Origin: JACCUZ01 sp038246575
Lineage (GTDB): Bacteria > Actinomycetota > Actinomycetes > JACCUZ01
Direction: 5' to 3'
Assembly (NCBI GenBank): GCA_038246575.1
Contig: JBBRVU010000083.1
Location: 1-16,865 of the forward strand
DNA length: 16,865 nt
The position numbers were made by a program, and so were the translations under genes. This document shows, in pieces, positions 1-6,940 of this stretch. Positions within the stretch are counted from its first letter, which is position 1; the number at the start of each line of letters is the position of its first letter. The notes under the pieces are model-generated. The model saw only the letters and a program-made list of their open reading frames with translations, did not search any database and was not told where the DNA came from.

Positions 1-150
1 GACAACGAGCCCGCCATCCGCTGCTACGCCGCCGTGGGCTTCCGACCAGTCGGGATCATGCGTCGGTACGAGCGCGACGCCGACGGCGCCGGATGGCACG
101 ACGGCCTGCTCATGGATCTCCTGGCCGAGGAACTCGACCAGCCACGTTGA
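1..150 (+). CDS. GNAT family N-acetyltransferase, C-terminal part
   Basis: The first 49 codons of the window read in frame 1 to a TGA at 148-150. They encode the end of an acetyltransferase of the aminoglycoside 6'-N-acetyltransferase-like GNAT group. The visible motif is N-E-P-A-I-R-C-Y-(x3)-G-F (residues 2-14), the alpha4/beta7 part of the GNAT fold where Asn and Tyr usually contact acetyl-CoA, followed by a V-G-I-M-R-R-Y-E stretch and a W-H-D-G-L-L-M-D-L end. Such enzymes move an acetyl group from acetyl-CoA to an amine. The substrate cannot be told from this fragment, and the start and most of the acetyl-CoA site lie outside the window. A perfect palindrome follows 15 nt after the stop. 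Confidence 0.85.
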   Translation, partial: DNEPAIRCYAAVGFRPVGIMRRYERDADGAGWHDGLLMDLLAEELDQPR

Positions 151-165
151 CGGGCGCTCGGTATG

Positions 166-191
166 TCCCGGTAGCCGATCGGCTACCGGGA
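166..191. terminator. Perfect 26-bp palindrome, probable terminator hairpin
   Basis: Arms TCCCGGTAGCCGA and its exact reverse complement meet without a spacer, giving 13 paired positions. It starts 15 nt after the GNAT stop codon, where a terminator is expected. There is no T-run on either side, as is common for high-GC actinobacterial terminators. A cruciform or the binding site of a dimeric protein is the alternative. Confidence 0.5.
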
Positions 192-409
192 ACGCGCTGG
201 TCCTCGCTGGTCCTCGCTGGCCGTCGCCACGATGATGGCGTCGTGAAGCTGTTGCTGCGGCGAGCCCGACGCGCGGGACACGTCGCCGCAGAGAAGTGTC
301 GGCTTGTGCCGCTGCCAGAATCGCCGCCTCGCGGCGGCCGAACCACGTCGGCGACCGTCGAGCCGAGCAGGAACAGCCGCCGGGGCAGCGTGGAGCACCC
401 TAGGACCAA
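192..409. other. Non-coding gap with a short direct repeat
   Basis: No open frame here has recognisable protein character, although several run through it because of the high GC content. The only structure seen is a 10-bp unit (CGCTGGTCCT) repeated twice at 195-214 and followed by a partial third copy (CGCTGG, 215-220). The gap separates the convergent GNAT and membrane-protein genes. Confidence 0.5.
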
Positions 410-1225
410 CTACCCAACGGCCGCGTGCCCGGCGGTGGGCCGTGACTGAACCCCAGTGACGAGCGCCCAAACACCGCTCGCGAGGAACCAGGCAGGCAAC
501 CCCACGAAGATCGAGACGATGCCGAGGACCCACAACCCGTCATCGATGCCATCGACGACCCGACTGAGGACGAAGAGGATCGGATAGACGAGCGCCACCA
601 CTCCCAGGGCGCAGAGCGGGCGAGGAAGCGCGCGGGACCGCCAAGCGACCAAACAACCGGTCACGACCCAGAACTCCGTCAACACCAGTCCGGAGAGCAA
701 GCCGCCCTGCGTGCCGGCCATCTGCACGACGAGGTAAGCCGCCTCTCCCCAGTCCTGGTCGTACTCACGGATGTGGCCGATAGGTCCAGGGCTGGAGATC
801 CGCAATGCGCCGGTAAAGGCCCACAGCCCAGCCGCCACGGAACCGACGGCGGTCTGGAAGGGGGTGCGCCACGGGACCGCGGTAGCGGCGCGCATGAGGC
901 CGAGCGCGGCAAGGACGAGGCAGCAACCGCTCAGGGCGTACGCCGTCCCATGTGCCTGCAGGTAGCGCAGGCTCTCCGCCGCGTTGTCTCCGTCGGTGCC
1001 TTCCGGACGAGTCGCAAACTCAAGCGTGAACGCGAGCGGAATGAACAACCCGACGGAAACAAGCCCGACACCCGCGAAGACTCGTGTGCGCACCACCTGA
1101 CCATCGTTCAGCAAACCCCGAATGCCGGCCACGGAACTGGCAGATCGACTCTCCCCGGGCGCATGGTCCGATTTCGCACCTGACCGGGCACAGCCGCCCA
1201 CCGGTGAATCCGCACCGAAGGCCAT
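410..1225 (-). CDS. Hypothetical multi-pass membrane protein
   Basis: A 271-residue protein not assigned to a family. Hydrophobic segments at about 50-68, 95-112, 122-142, 161-195 (one long or two short), 202-223 and 229-256 indicate roughly six membrane helices. The loop after the first helix is acidic, and the N-terminal 45 residues are polar. The ATG at 1225 is chosen because GGAG lies 11 nt upstream and a TAGGCT hexamer lies behind that. GTG codons at 1096 and 1093, just before the first helix, are alternatives that would remove the polar leader. The open frame continues upstream to 1516, but that part is antisense to the winged-helix gene. It is divergent from that gene and shares a 36-bp promoter gap with it. 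Function unknown. Confidence 0.65.
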   Translation of the reverse strand: MAFGADSPVGGCARSGAKSDHAPGESRSASSVAGIRGLLNDGQVVRTRVFAGVGLVSVGLFIPLAFTLEFATRPEGTDGDNAAESLRYLQAHGTAYALSGCCLVLAALGLMRAATAVPWRTPFQTAVGSVAAGLWAFTGALRISSPGPIGHIREYDQDWGEAAYLVVQMAGTQGGLLSGLVLTEFWVVTGCLVAWRSRALPRPLCALGVVALVYPILFVLSRVVDGIDDGLWVLGIVSIFVGLPAWFLASGVWALVTGVQSRPTAGHAAVG

Positions 1226-1249
1226 GAGGGTGATGTCTCCGCCGCGGGC

Positions 1250-1256
1250 TAGCCTA
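1250..1256. promoter_or_regulatory. Overlapping divergent -10 elements
   Basis: The heptamer TAGCCTA reads as TAGCCT on the plus strand (1250-1255) and as TAGGCT on the minus strand (1256-1251). The plus-strand hexamer ends 6 nt before the GTG at 1262, which has no ribosome binding site, so the transcript is probably leaderless. The minus-strand hexamer would start a transcript about 19 nt before the ATG at 1225, with a GGAG in the leader. No convincing -35 box is seen on either side. Symmetric -10 elements that fire both ways are known in bacteria. Confidence 0.5.
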
Positions 1257-1261
1257 CGAAC

Positions 1262-2365
1262 GTGGCTCTGACGTGGGCGGGGGCGCTCGGGTGGCGCTTG
1301 CGGCGACAGCTGCTCGACCCTGTCGGCACCGGCTCGGTCGCGGAGGTGGTCGAGCGGCTGGGAGCCGTGCCGGCCTGGCCCGAGGCCACGGCGGAGCTCG
1401 CGATCGGGGCCCGTCGCGCAGACACCGAGCCCGGTGACGTGACACGGGCGCTGGCAGCGGGGAGGGTCGTCAACGTCTATGCGTTTCGAGGCGCCACGCA
1501 CTTGATGACCCCCCATGATGCTGGTGCGTACCTGGCGCTGCGAGCCGCGAGCCGGATGTGGGAACTGCCGAGCTGGCAGAGCTTCTACGGGTTGGCGCCA
1601 TCAGACTGGCCGCAGTTTCGGGAGTTTGTGCGGCGGGCGCTGGCCAAGGGGCCACTGACCCGGTCGGAGCTGGCCGCCGCGCTCGGCCGGAGCAGCCGCT
1701 ACCGCCACCTGGGCACCCTTGTGGCTGAGGGCAACGACACCCTGCTCAAGCCACTGACCTGGCAGGGCGACATGTGCCTCGGGCCCGCTCGGGACGGCGA
1801 GACGACATTTCTGCGGCTGGACGACGTGCCCGGTTGGGCCGGAATCCCCGCGATCGACGAGGCGGGCCCGACGGTGATCGCGGCGTACCTGCGCACCTAC
1901 GGTCCCGCGACCCCGGACCGGGTCCACGACTGGTTCGGCCAAGGACTCGGGGCCCCCCGACGGGTCATCACGCGGTGGCTGCACCAGATCGACGAGAAGT
2001 GCGAGCAGGTCACCATCGACGGAGACCGAGTCCTCGTTCTCCGGGAGGACCTCGAGGACTTGCGGTCGAGCGCGGCCTCCGCCGTGGTACGCCTGTTGCC
2101 TGGCCGCGACCCCTGGGTGATGGCGCCAGGCACCTCCGACACCCGCGTCGTGCCTCCCGCCCGCCGTGAAGCCGTGAGCCGGTCAGCCAATCTCGTGGTC
2201 TCCCGCGGCGTGCTGGCCGGCACGTGGGTGCTGCGCCAGAAGCGCCTGGACATCACCTGGTTCGAGGAGTCCGGTCGAGTGCCACGCACCGCCCTCGACC
2301 AGGCGGCCGCCGACCTGGCGAAGCTTGTCAACCGTCCGCTCGACTCGGTAGTGGAGATCGACTGA
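1262..2365 (+). CDS. Winged-helix DNA-binding protein of the AlkZ/YcaQ-like (HTH_42) family
   Basis: This 367-residue protein has the length and order of the winged-helix superfamily that includes the interstrand-crosslink glycosylases AlkZ and YcaQ/AlkX. Visible family landmarks are the R-G-A-T-H-L segment (76-81, usually MRGTxH), a middle winged-helix region around 125-225, and the late L-L-P-G-R-D-P-W (about 279-286) and G-T-W-V-L (about 319-323) blocks. The catalytic QxQ that normally sits near residue 37 is replaced by P-A-W (37-39), so base excision by the known mechanism is doubtful. It may be a DNA-binding or non-enzymatic relative. The GTG start follows a TAGCCT hexamer by 6 nt and has no Shine-Dalgarno sequence, fitting a leaderless mRNA. 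A hairpin follows the stop directly. Confidence 0.85.
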   Translation: MALTWAGALGWRLRRQLLDPVGTGSVAEVVERLGAVPAWPEATAELAIGARRADTEPGDVTRALAAGRVVNVYAFRGATHLMTPHDAGAYLALRAASRMWELPSWQSFYGLAPSDWPQFREFVRRALAKGPLTRSELAAALGRSSRYRHLGTLVAEGNDTLLKPLTWQGDMCLGPARDGETTFLRLDDVPGWAGIPAIDEAGPTVIAAYLRTYGPATPDRVHDWFGQGLGAPRRVITRWLHQIDEKCEQVTIDGDRVLVLREDLEDLRSSAASAVVRLLPGRDPWVMAPGTSDTRVVPPARREAVSRSANLVVSRGVLAGTWVLRQKRLDITWFEESGRVPRTALDQAAADLAKLVNRPLDSVVEID

Positions 2366-2388
2366 GCCACCACCAAGACGGGGGTGGC
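2366..2388 (+). terminator. Possible terminator hairpin after the winged-helix gene
   Basis: GCCACC (2366-2371) pairs with GGTGGC (2383-2388) around an 11-nt loop, immediately after the TGA of the upstream gene. No T-run follows. Confidence 0.35.
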
Positions 2389-2482
2389 GCCGTCGCGGTC
2401 TCAGTTCGCTGGTACTGACCCTGGTGACGTGTTCGTCGCTCGCGAGGGACGAGCCGGACGGGCTCGGTGGTTTGATCAGAAC

Positions 2483-3388
2483 ATGCGCATCTTCTTCACT
2501 GGAGGCAGCGGCAAGGCCGGCAGGCATGTCGCTCCCTACCTCGCCGGGCAGGGTCACCAGGTGACCAACGCCGACCTCGTCCCGCTGGGGCACCCGGCCG
2601 TGTCCGATCTTCGGGTCGATCTCACCGACGCCGGCGAGACTTACTCGGCGCTGGCCGGGCTGGCGAGGATGGAGGAGCTGGAGCTCCCGCAGAAACCCAC
2701 CTACGACGTCGTCGTGCACTTCGCGGCTGTGCCGGCGATCCTGCTCGCCTCCGACGGAAAGACCTACGCGACGAACGTGCTCAGCACCTACAACGTGCTC
2801 GAGGCCGCGACACGACTGGGCGTCAGCAAGATTGTGTTCGCCTCCTCGGAGACGACCTACGGGATCTGCTTCGCCCAGGGGGAGCGGCGCCCGCAGTACC
2901 TGCCGGTGGACGAGGACCACCCGACGGTCCCCGAGGACTCCTATGCGATGTCCAAGGTCGCCAATGAGGTGACGGCGCGCTCCTTCCAGGCCCGTACCGG
3001 TGCCGACGTCTACGGCCTGCGGATCAACAATGTCATCGAGCCACACGAGTACGCCGAGATTCTCCCGGAATTCCTCGCCGACCCGTCGCTACGGCGCCGC
3101 AACGTCTTCGCCTACATCGACGCCCGTGATCTCGGCCAGCTGGTGCAACGCTGCCTGGAGGTCGACGGGTTGGGCTATGAGGTCTTCAACGTCGCCAACG
3201 CGGACATGTCCGTCGCTGCGACCACCCAGGAGGTCCTGGCCCGCTTCTACGACGGGGTGGAGCTGCGTCGGCAGATGGGGCGCGACGAGACGTTCTACTC
3301 CATCAAGAAGGCCCGCGAGCTCCTCGGCTACGCGCCGCGGCACTCCTGGCGCGACGTCCTGCCGGATCCAGGTACGCAGGGCTCGTGA
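2483..3388 (+). CDS. NAD(P)-dependent epimerase/dehydratase (extended SDR)
   Basis: A 301-residue extended short-chain dehydrogenase/reductase. The N-terminal Rossmann glycine motif T-G-G-S-G-K-A-G is at 6-13, an A-S-S-E-T-T-Y-G block carrying the catalytic Ser/Thr is at 120-127, and the Y-x-x-x-K pair is Y154 and K158. Enzymes of this family oxidise, epimerise or dehydrate nucleotide sugars or similar polyols with bound NAD(P) in the cytoplasm. The substrate cannot be read from the sequence, and no sugar-biosynthesis gene is adjacent. The ATG at 2483 is chosen because the Rossmann strand begins right after it. The frame is open back to 2384, but those residues have no family character. There is no clear Shine-Dalgarno sequence. 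TTTGAT ends 6 nt before the ATG and could be a weak -10 for a leaderless transcript. The gene is convergent with the small monooxygenase, 27 bp away. Confidence 0.88.
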   Translation: MRIFFTGGSGKAGRHVAPYLAGQGHQVTNADLVPLGHPAVSDLRVDLTDAGETYSALAGLARMEELELPQKPTYDVVVHFAAVPAILLASDGKTYATNVLSTYNVLEAATRLGVSKIVFASSETTYGICFAQGERRPQYLPVDEDHPTVPEDSYAMSKVANEVTARSFQARTGADVYGLRINNVIEPHEYAEILPEFLADPSLRRRNVFAYIDARDLGQLVQRCLEVDGLGYEVFNVANADMSVAATTQEVLARFYDGVELRRQMGRDETFYSIKKARELLGYAPRHSWRDVLPDPGTQGS

Positions 3389-3418
3389 CGTCGCCTCGCG
3401 CTGATGCGCTGGGCGTCA
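3386..3418. terminator. Possible bidirectional terminator between convergent genes
   Basis: TGACG (3386-3390) and CGTCA (3414-3418) are inverted copies that each contain the stop codon of one of the two convergent genes. Inside them, GCGC-TGAT-GCGC (3398-3409) forms a second short stem. The helix is broken between the two stems, so stability is uncertain. Confidence 0.35.
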
Positions 3419-3712
3419 GCCCACTGCCTGCTGCTCGAGACCCTCGTTGAGCATGGTGACGGCGTGGTCAACGAGCTCGGCCTGGGACTGCGGTGTGGCC
3501 CACACCTTCTGGAGACTCTGGCGGAAAGCGGTCGCGTCGTCGATCGAGTCGAAGTCCAGATCGATGACGACCGTGGTCGGGTCCTCGGCGCGACGGCTGA
3601 CTCGGTATTGGCGAACTCCGCCAGCGACCCGGAACCGGTCGAACTTGTCGAAGGCCCGCTTCCAGGAGTGGTAGTCGTGGACGGTGTTCTCGATATGCAA
3701 CGTGGCGGTCAT
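3416..3712 (-). CDS. Small ABM-like (dimeric alpha-beta barrel) protein
   Basis: A 98-residue protein with the look of the antibiotic biosynthesis monooxygenase/cyclase superfamily: an H-I-E-N-T-V-x-D-Y-x-x-W-K-R-x-F-D opening (strand 1 and helix 1), a G-V-x-x-Y-R-V-S-R strand, and a V-V-I-D-L-D-F strand followed by a helix. The length is typical of single-domain members, which form dimeric ferredoxin-like barrels. Members act as cofactor-free monooxygenases, cyclases or stress proteins, and nothing here fixes the substrate. The ATG at 3712 is the natural start, but I see no good ribosome binding site. TATCTT at 3742-3747 (minus strand) is a possible -10. It is divergent from the GAF-LuxR regulator, which could control it. 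That is an inference from position only. Confidence 0.75.
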   Translation of the reverse strand: MTATLHIENTVHDYHSWKRAFDKFDRFRVAGGVRQYRVSRRAEDPTTVVIDLDFDSIDDATAFRQSLQKVWATPQSQAELVDHAVTMLNEGLEQQAVG

Positions 3713-3798
3713 GGCTGAAGCGTCGGGCAGATCGCAGCGCGAAGATATCCCCGAACCCGAGGACCCGGGGTCAGTCTCTCCGGTCCTAGGCTGCTGGG
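3713..3798. promoter_or_regulatory. Divergent promoter region, small ABM gene and luxR-type gene
   Basis: On the plus strand TAGGCT (3787-3792) ends 6 nt before the ATG at 3799, so the regulator transcript is probably leaderless. On the minus strand TATCTT (3747-3742) could serve the small ABM gene. Between them CCCCG (3749-3753) and CGGGG (3766-3770) form an interrupted inverted repeat that could be an operator. The -35 boxes are not recognisable. Confidence 0.4.
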
Positions 3799-4887
3799 AT
3801 GGACCTGGTGGACCGCGCGCGCCGCGTGTGCCTGGCGCCCGGATCCGACCGTTCCATGCGTGAGCGGTTGGTGAGCGAGATCGGGCGTCACGTGCGGTTC
3901 GACGGACATGTCTTCGCGATGACTGACCCGGTCTCGGGCGTGGTCAGCTCGCCGCATGCGACTCTGCCGATGGTGCCTACCGAGCAGCTGCCCACGCTGA
4001 TCGCGCGGCGCTACGCGCACAACGACCCCGAGCAGTGGCTGGCGTGGCTGGCAGGCGAGTTCGGCGTTGTCGACGTGCTCGGCGTTCCGCTTCGCGACCG
4101 CTTCGGCGAGTGGGGGTTCCTCGAGCTCTGGCGGGAGCGGGACGGGTTCAGCGAGCGTGAGCGCCGGACCCTGACTGCGCTCGCACCCGTACTCACGACT
4201 GGACTGCGCTCCGCGGTCGCGAGGTCGTTCGCTCAGAGGCAGACGGCGGCGGACTACTCGGTCGTCACAGTGATCCGAGTCGTTGAGGCTGGCGTGATCC
4301 TGCTCGGTGACGACCTGCGCGTGCGCTCGGAGACGGACTCGGCCGCAGCTGCACTCATGCGTCTCCTGCCTCCCGACGACGAGGTGCCACCCGTGGCAGC
4401 TGTGGCCTTCAACGTAGGCGCCGCCCTCCTGGCGGCCGAGCAACAACGGGGATCCGCCCACCAAGACCGTGCCACGCCGACCCTTCCCTGGACACGAGTT
4501 CACCTCGGTGAGGGCGCCTGGATGACCGCCCGGGCGGATCGGCTGGCCGACGCGATCGCGGTCTCCATCAGTCCTTGTGCCGCGGACGAGCGCGTCGACC
4601 TCTTCGCCCGCTCGCACGGGCTCAGCCCACGCGAGGTCGAAGTGCTGGCCCTGGTGCTGCGGGGGTTCGAGTCGCGTCAGATCGCCGGCTCCTTGACGAT
4701 CGCGCGCACCACTGCCGAGGATCATCTTCGAGCACTCCTGCGCAAGACCGGATCACGTTCCCGTCAGCACCTCATCGTCCGCGCCCTCGGAGCCGACCTG
4801 CAAGGAAGCCATGGATGGGAGGTGCCCGGCGAGGTCAGCGGCGGGGGAGACTTGCCACGCCCGGGGGCAGGAAGCGGGATCCAGTGA
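3799..4887 (+). CDS. LuxR-family transcriptional regulator with GAF-like sensor
   Basis: A 362-residue regulator. Residues about 15-145 resemble a GAF sensor, ending in a long helix with R-D-G-F-S-E-R-E-R-R-T-L-T-A-L-A-P (114-130), typical of GAF domains in front of LuxR outputs. Residues about 160-260 may be a PAS-like fold. The DNA-binding LuxR/GerE domain is at about 273-333, with L-S-P-R-E-V-E-V-L (275-283), a recognition region around T304-K316 and the closing S-R-S-R-Q-H-L. It lacks a receiver, so it should respond to a ligand or partner. The last 27 residues are Gly/Pro-rich, and their final 53 nt overlap antisense with the end of the fadB-type gene. The start is an ATG behind TAGGCT with no Shine-Dalgarno sequence. 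The effector and target genes are unknown; the divergent ABM gene is the obvious candidate. Confidence 0.85.
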   Translation: MDLVDRARRVCLAPGSDRSMRERLVSEIGRHVRFDGHVFAMTDPVSGVVSSPHATLPMVPTEQLPTLIARRYAHNDPEQWLAWLAGEFGVVDVLGVPLRDRFGEWGFLELWRERDGFSERERRTLTALAPVLTTGLRSAVARSFAQRQTAADYSVVTVIRVVEAGVILLGDDLRVRSETDSAAAALMRLLPPDDEVPPVAAVAFNVGAALLAAEQQRGSAHQDRATPTLPWTRVHLGEGAWMTARADRLADAIAVSISPCAADERVDLFARSHGLSPREVEVLALVLRGFESRQIAGSLTIARTTAEDHLRALLRKTGSRSRQHLIVRALGADLQGSHGWEVPGEVSGGGDLPRPGAGSGIQ

Positions 4888-6940
4888 CCCGCTCCGAGAC
4901 GCCCTCCCGGTCCAGGTACGGCGTCACCCCGCCGAGGTGGAACGGCCAACCGGCGCCGAGCAGCATCGCCAGGTCGATGTCGCGGACGTCCTGCACGACG
5001 CCTTCGTCGAGCATCAGCCGGATCTCATCGGCCAGCGCGTCCAGCGCGCGGCGGCGAACCTCCTCGTCCGTCGAGGGGGCATCGCCCTGGGTGAACAGCT
5101 GCGCGACCTCGGGGTCGAGCGACGGCGTCGCGCCGTCCCAGACGTACACCCCCGTCTTGCCGGCAGCCACCAGCTTGGCGAGGTTTTCCGAGACGTAGAA
5201 GCGGTCGGGGAAGGCCTCGTGCATCGTCTCGGCGACGTGCAGGGCCACCGCCGGTCCCACGAGCTGCAGCAGGACGAACGGTGACATCGGCAGTCCCAGC
5301 GGCGCGAGCGAGCCGTCGGCGACCTCGAACGACGTTCCCTCGTCGACGGCCTTGGTCACCTCGCCCAGGAACCGGGTGAGGATCCGGTTGACGACGAAAG
5401 CGGGCCGGTCGGCAACCAGCACGCACGACTTCTTCAGCTTCTTGCCGACCGCGAACGCGGTGGCCACGCTCGCGTCGTCGCTGCGCGGTGCGCGAGCGAT
5501 CTCGAGCAGCGGCAGGACGGCGACCGGGTTGAAGAAGTGGAAGCCCACGACCCGCTCCGGGTGCTGGAGCCCCGCAGCCATCTCACCGACGGACAGCGAG
5601 GAGGTGTTGGTGGCCAGCACGCATTCAGGCGACACGACCGCCTCGACCTCGGCGAAGACCTGCGCCTTGACCTTGATCTCCTCGAACACCGCCTCGATGA
5701 CGAAGTCCGCGTCGGCGAACGCCTCCTTGCCCGTCGAGCCGGTGACGAGTGCCTTGAGCCGGTTCGCCTTGTCCGGGTTGACCCGGCCCTTCGCGAGCAG
5801 CTTGTCGACCTCGGCGTGGACGTAGCCCACGCCCTTGTCGACCCGGTCGGCGTCGAGGTCGGTCATCACCACCGGCACCTCGAGACGCTGGGCGAACAGC
5901 AGTGCGAGCTGCGAGGCCATCAGCCCGGCGCCGACGATGCCCACCTTGGTGACGGGACGGGCCAGCGACTTGTCCGGCACTCCGGCGGGACGCTTGGCGC
6001 GTCGCTGCACGAGGTCGAAGGCGTAGAGCCCGGCACGCAGGTCCTCGCCCATCGCCAGCTCGAAGAGCGCCTGCCGCTCGGCGGCGATGCCGTCGTCGTA
6101 GGACGAGTCACGCGCGAGCGCGATGAGCTCGATCGCCTTGTATGGCGCGGGCGTGGCGCCGTGGACTCGCATGTCCGCGATCGCTTTGGCGCGGGCGAGG
6201 GCACCGTCCCACGCCTCACCGCGGTCGATGTCGGGCCGCTCGACGACGATCTCGCCACGTACGACCGAGGAGACCCAGGCCAGTGACTGCTCGAGGAAGT
6301 CGGCGGGCTCGAACATCGCATCGACCATGCCCAGGTCGTAGGCCTGACTGGCCCTGAGCATGCGGTTCTGGTTCATCGCGTTCTCGACGATGACGGTGAC
6401 GGCCTTGTCGGCACCGATGAGGTTGGGCAGCAGCTGGCTGCCGCCCCAGCCCGGGATCAGGCCGAGGAAGACCTCGGGGAACGCGACGGCCGGCACGCCC
6501 GAGGACAGCGTGCGGTAGTGGCAGTGCAGCGCCAGCTCGAGACCGCCGCCCATGACCGCGCCGTTGATGAAGGCGAACGTCGGCACCGTCGTGTCGCGCA
6601 GCTTGCGGAATGTGTCGTGACCCAGCGCGAAGTACGCCTTGGCCTGCGCCGGACCGGCGACCGACTCCATCACCTTGAGGTCGGCACCGACGGCGAAGAT
6701 GAACGGCTTGCCGGTGACGGCGACAGCGGCAACGTCGTCGCGCGCGAGGGCCTGGTCGATCGCGGCACCGAGGTTGGCCAGGCTCTTCGGCCCGAGGGTG
6801 GTCGGCTTGGTGTGGTCCAAGCCGTTGTCCAGCGTGATCAGGGCCGCGGTGCCGCCGCCGTGCGGCAGGTCGACGTAGCGGACCGGCGCGCTGGTGATGA
6901 CCTCGTCCGGGAAGTCGATCATGTCGCTCGAGGTGCTCAT
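4835..6940 (-). CDS. fadB: 3-hydroxyacyl-CoA dehydrogenase / enoyl-CoA hydratase fusion (beta-oxidation alpha subunit)
   Basis: A 701-residue bifunctional enzyme for the hydration and NAD-dependent oxidation steps of fatty acid beta-oxidation. The N-terminal crotonase domain (about 15-220) shows oxyanion-hole segments F-A-V-G-A-D-L (82-88) and G-G-G-L-E-L (131-136), with catalytic glutamates E135 and E156 (P-E-V-F-L-G, then P-G-W-G-G). The dehydrogenase part has a Rossmann motif V-G-I-V-G-A-G-L-M (333-341), acidic D361, N-T-S-S-L-S (445-450), the catalytic pair H468/E480 and N518. A C-terminal 3HCDH domain follows. The Rossmann motif reads GLMAS where GxMGxG is usual. The ATG at 6940 is chosen because GGAGGA precedes it by 8 nt. 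It overlaps the thiolase stop by 4 nt (ATGA), so the two are translationally coupled. The organisation resembles fadA-fadB of Mycobacterium. Confidence 0.96.
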   Translation of the reverse strand: MSTSSDMIDFPDEVITSAPVRYVDLPHGGGTAALITLDNGLDHTKPTTLGPKSLANLGAAIDQALARDDVAAVAVTGKPFIFAVGADLKVMESVAGPAQAKAYFALGHDTFRKLRDTTVPTFAFINGAVMGGGLELALHCHYRTLSSGVPAVAFPEVFLGLIPGWGGSQLLPNLIGADKAVTVIVENAMNQNRMLRASQAYDLGMVDAMFEPADFLEQSLAWVSSVVRGEIVVERPDIDRGEAWDGALARAKAIADMRVHGATPAPYKAIELIALARDSSYDDGIAAERQALFELAMGEDLRAGLYAFDLVQRRAKRPAGVPDKSLARPVTKVGIVGAGLMASQLALLFAQRLEVPVVMTDLDADRVDKGVGYVHAEVDKLLAKGRVNPDKANRLKALVTGSTGKEAFADADFVIEAVFEEIKVKAQVFAEVEAVVSPECVLATNTSSLSVGEMAAGLQHPERVVGFHFFNPVAVLPLLEIARAPRSDDASVATAFAVGKKLKKSCVLVADRPAFVVNRILTRFLGEVTKAVDEGTSFEVADGSLAPLGLPMSPFVLLQLVGPAVALHVAETMHEAFPDRFYVSENLAKLVAAGKTGVYVWDGATPSLDPEVAQLFTQGDAPSTDEEVRRRALDALADEIRLMLDEGVVQDVRDIDLAMLLGAGWPFHLGGVTPYLDREGVSERVTGSRFLPPGVASLPRR

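Noticed and set aside
93..449. Small open frames between the GNAT and membrane-protein genes
   Set aside because: They overlap the GNAT end and the 3' end of the membrane-protein gene, lack ribosome binding sites and show no protein-like pattern.
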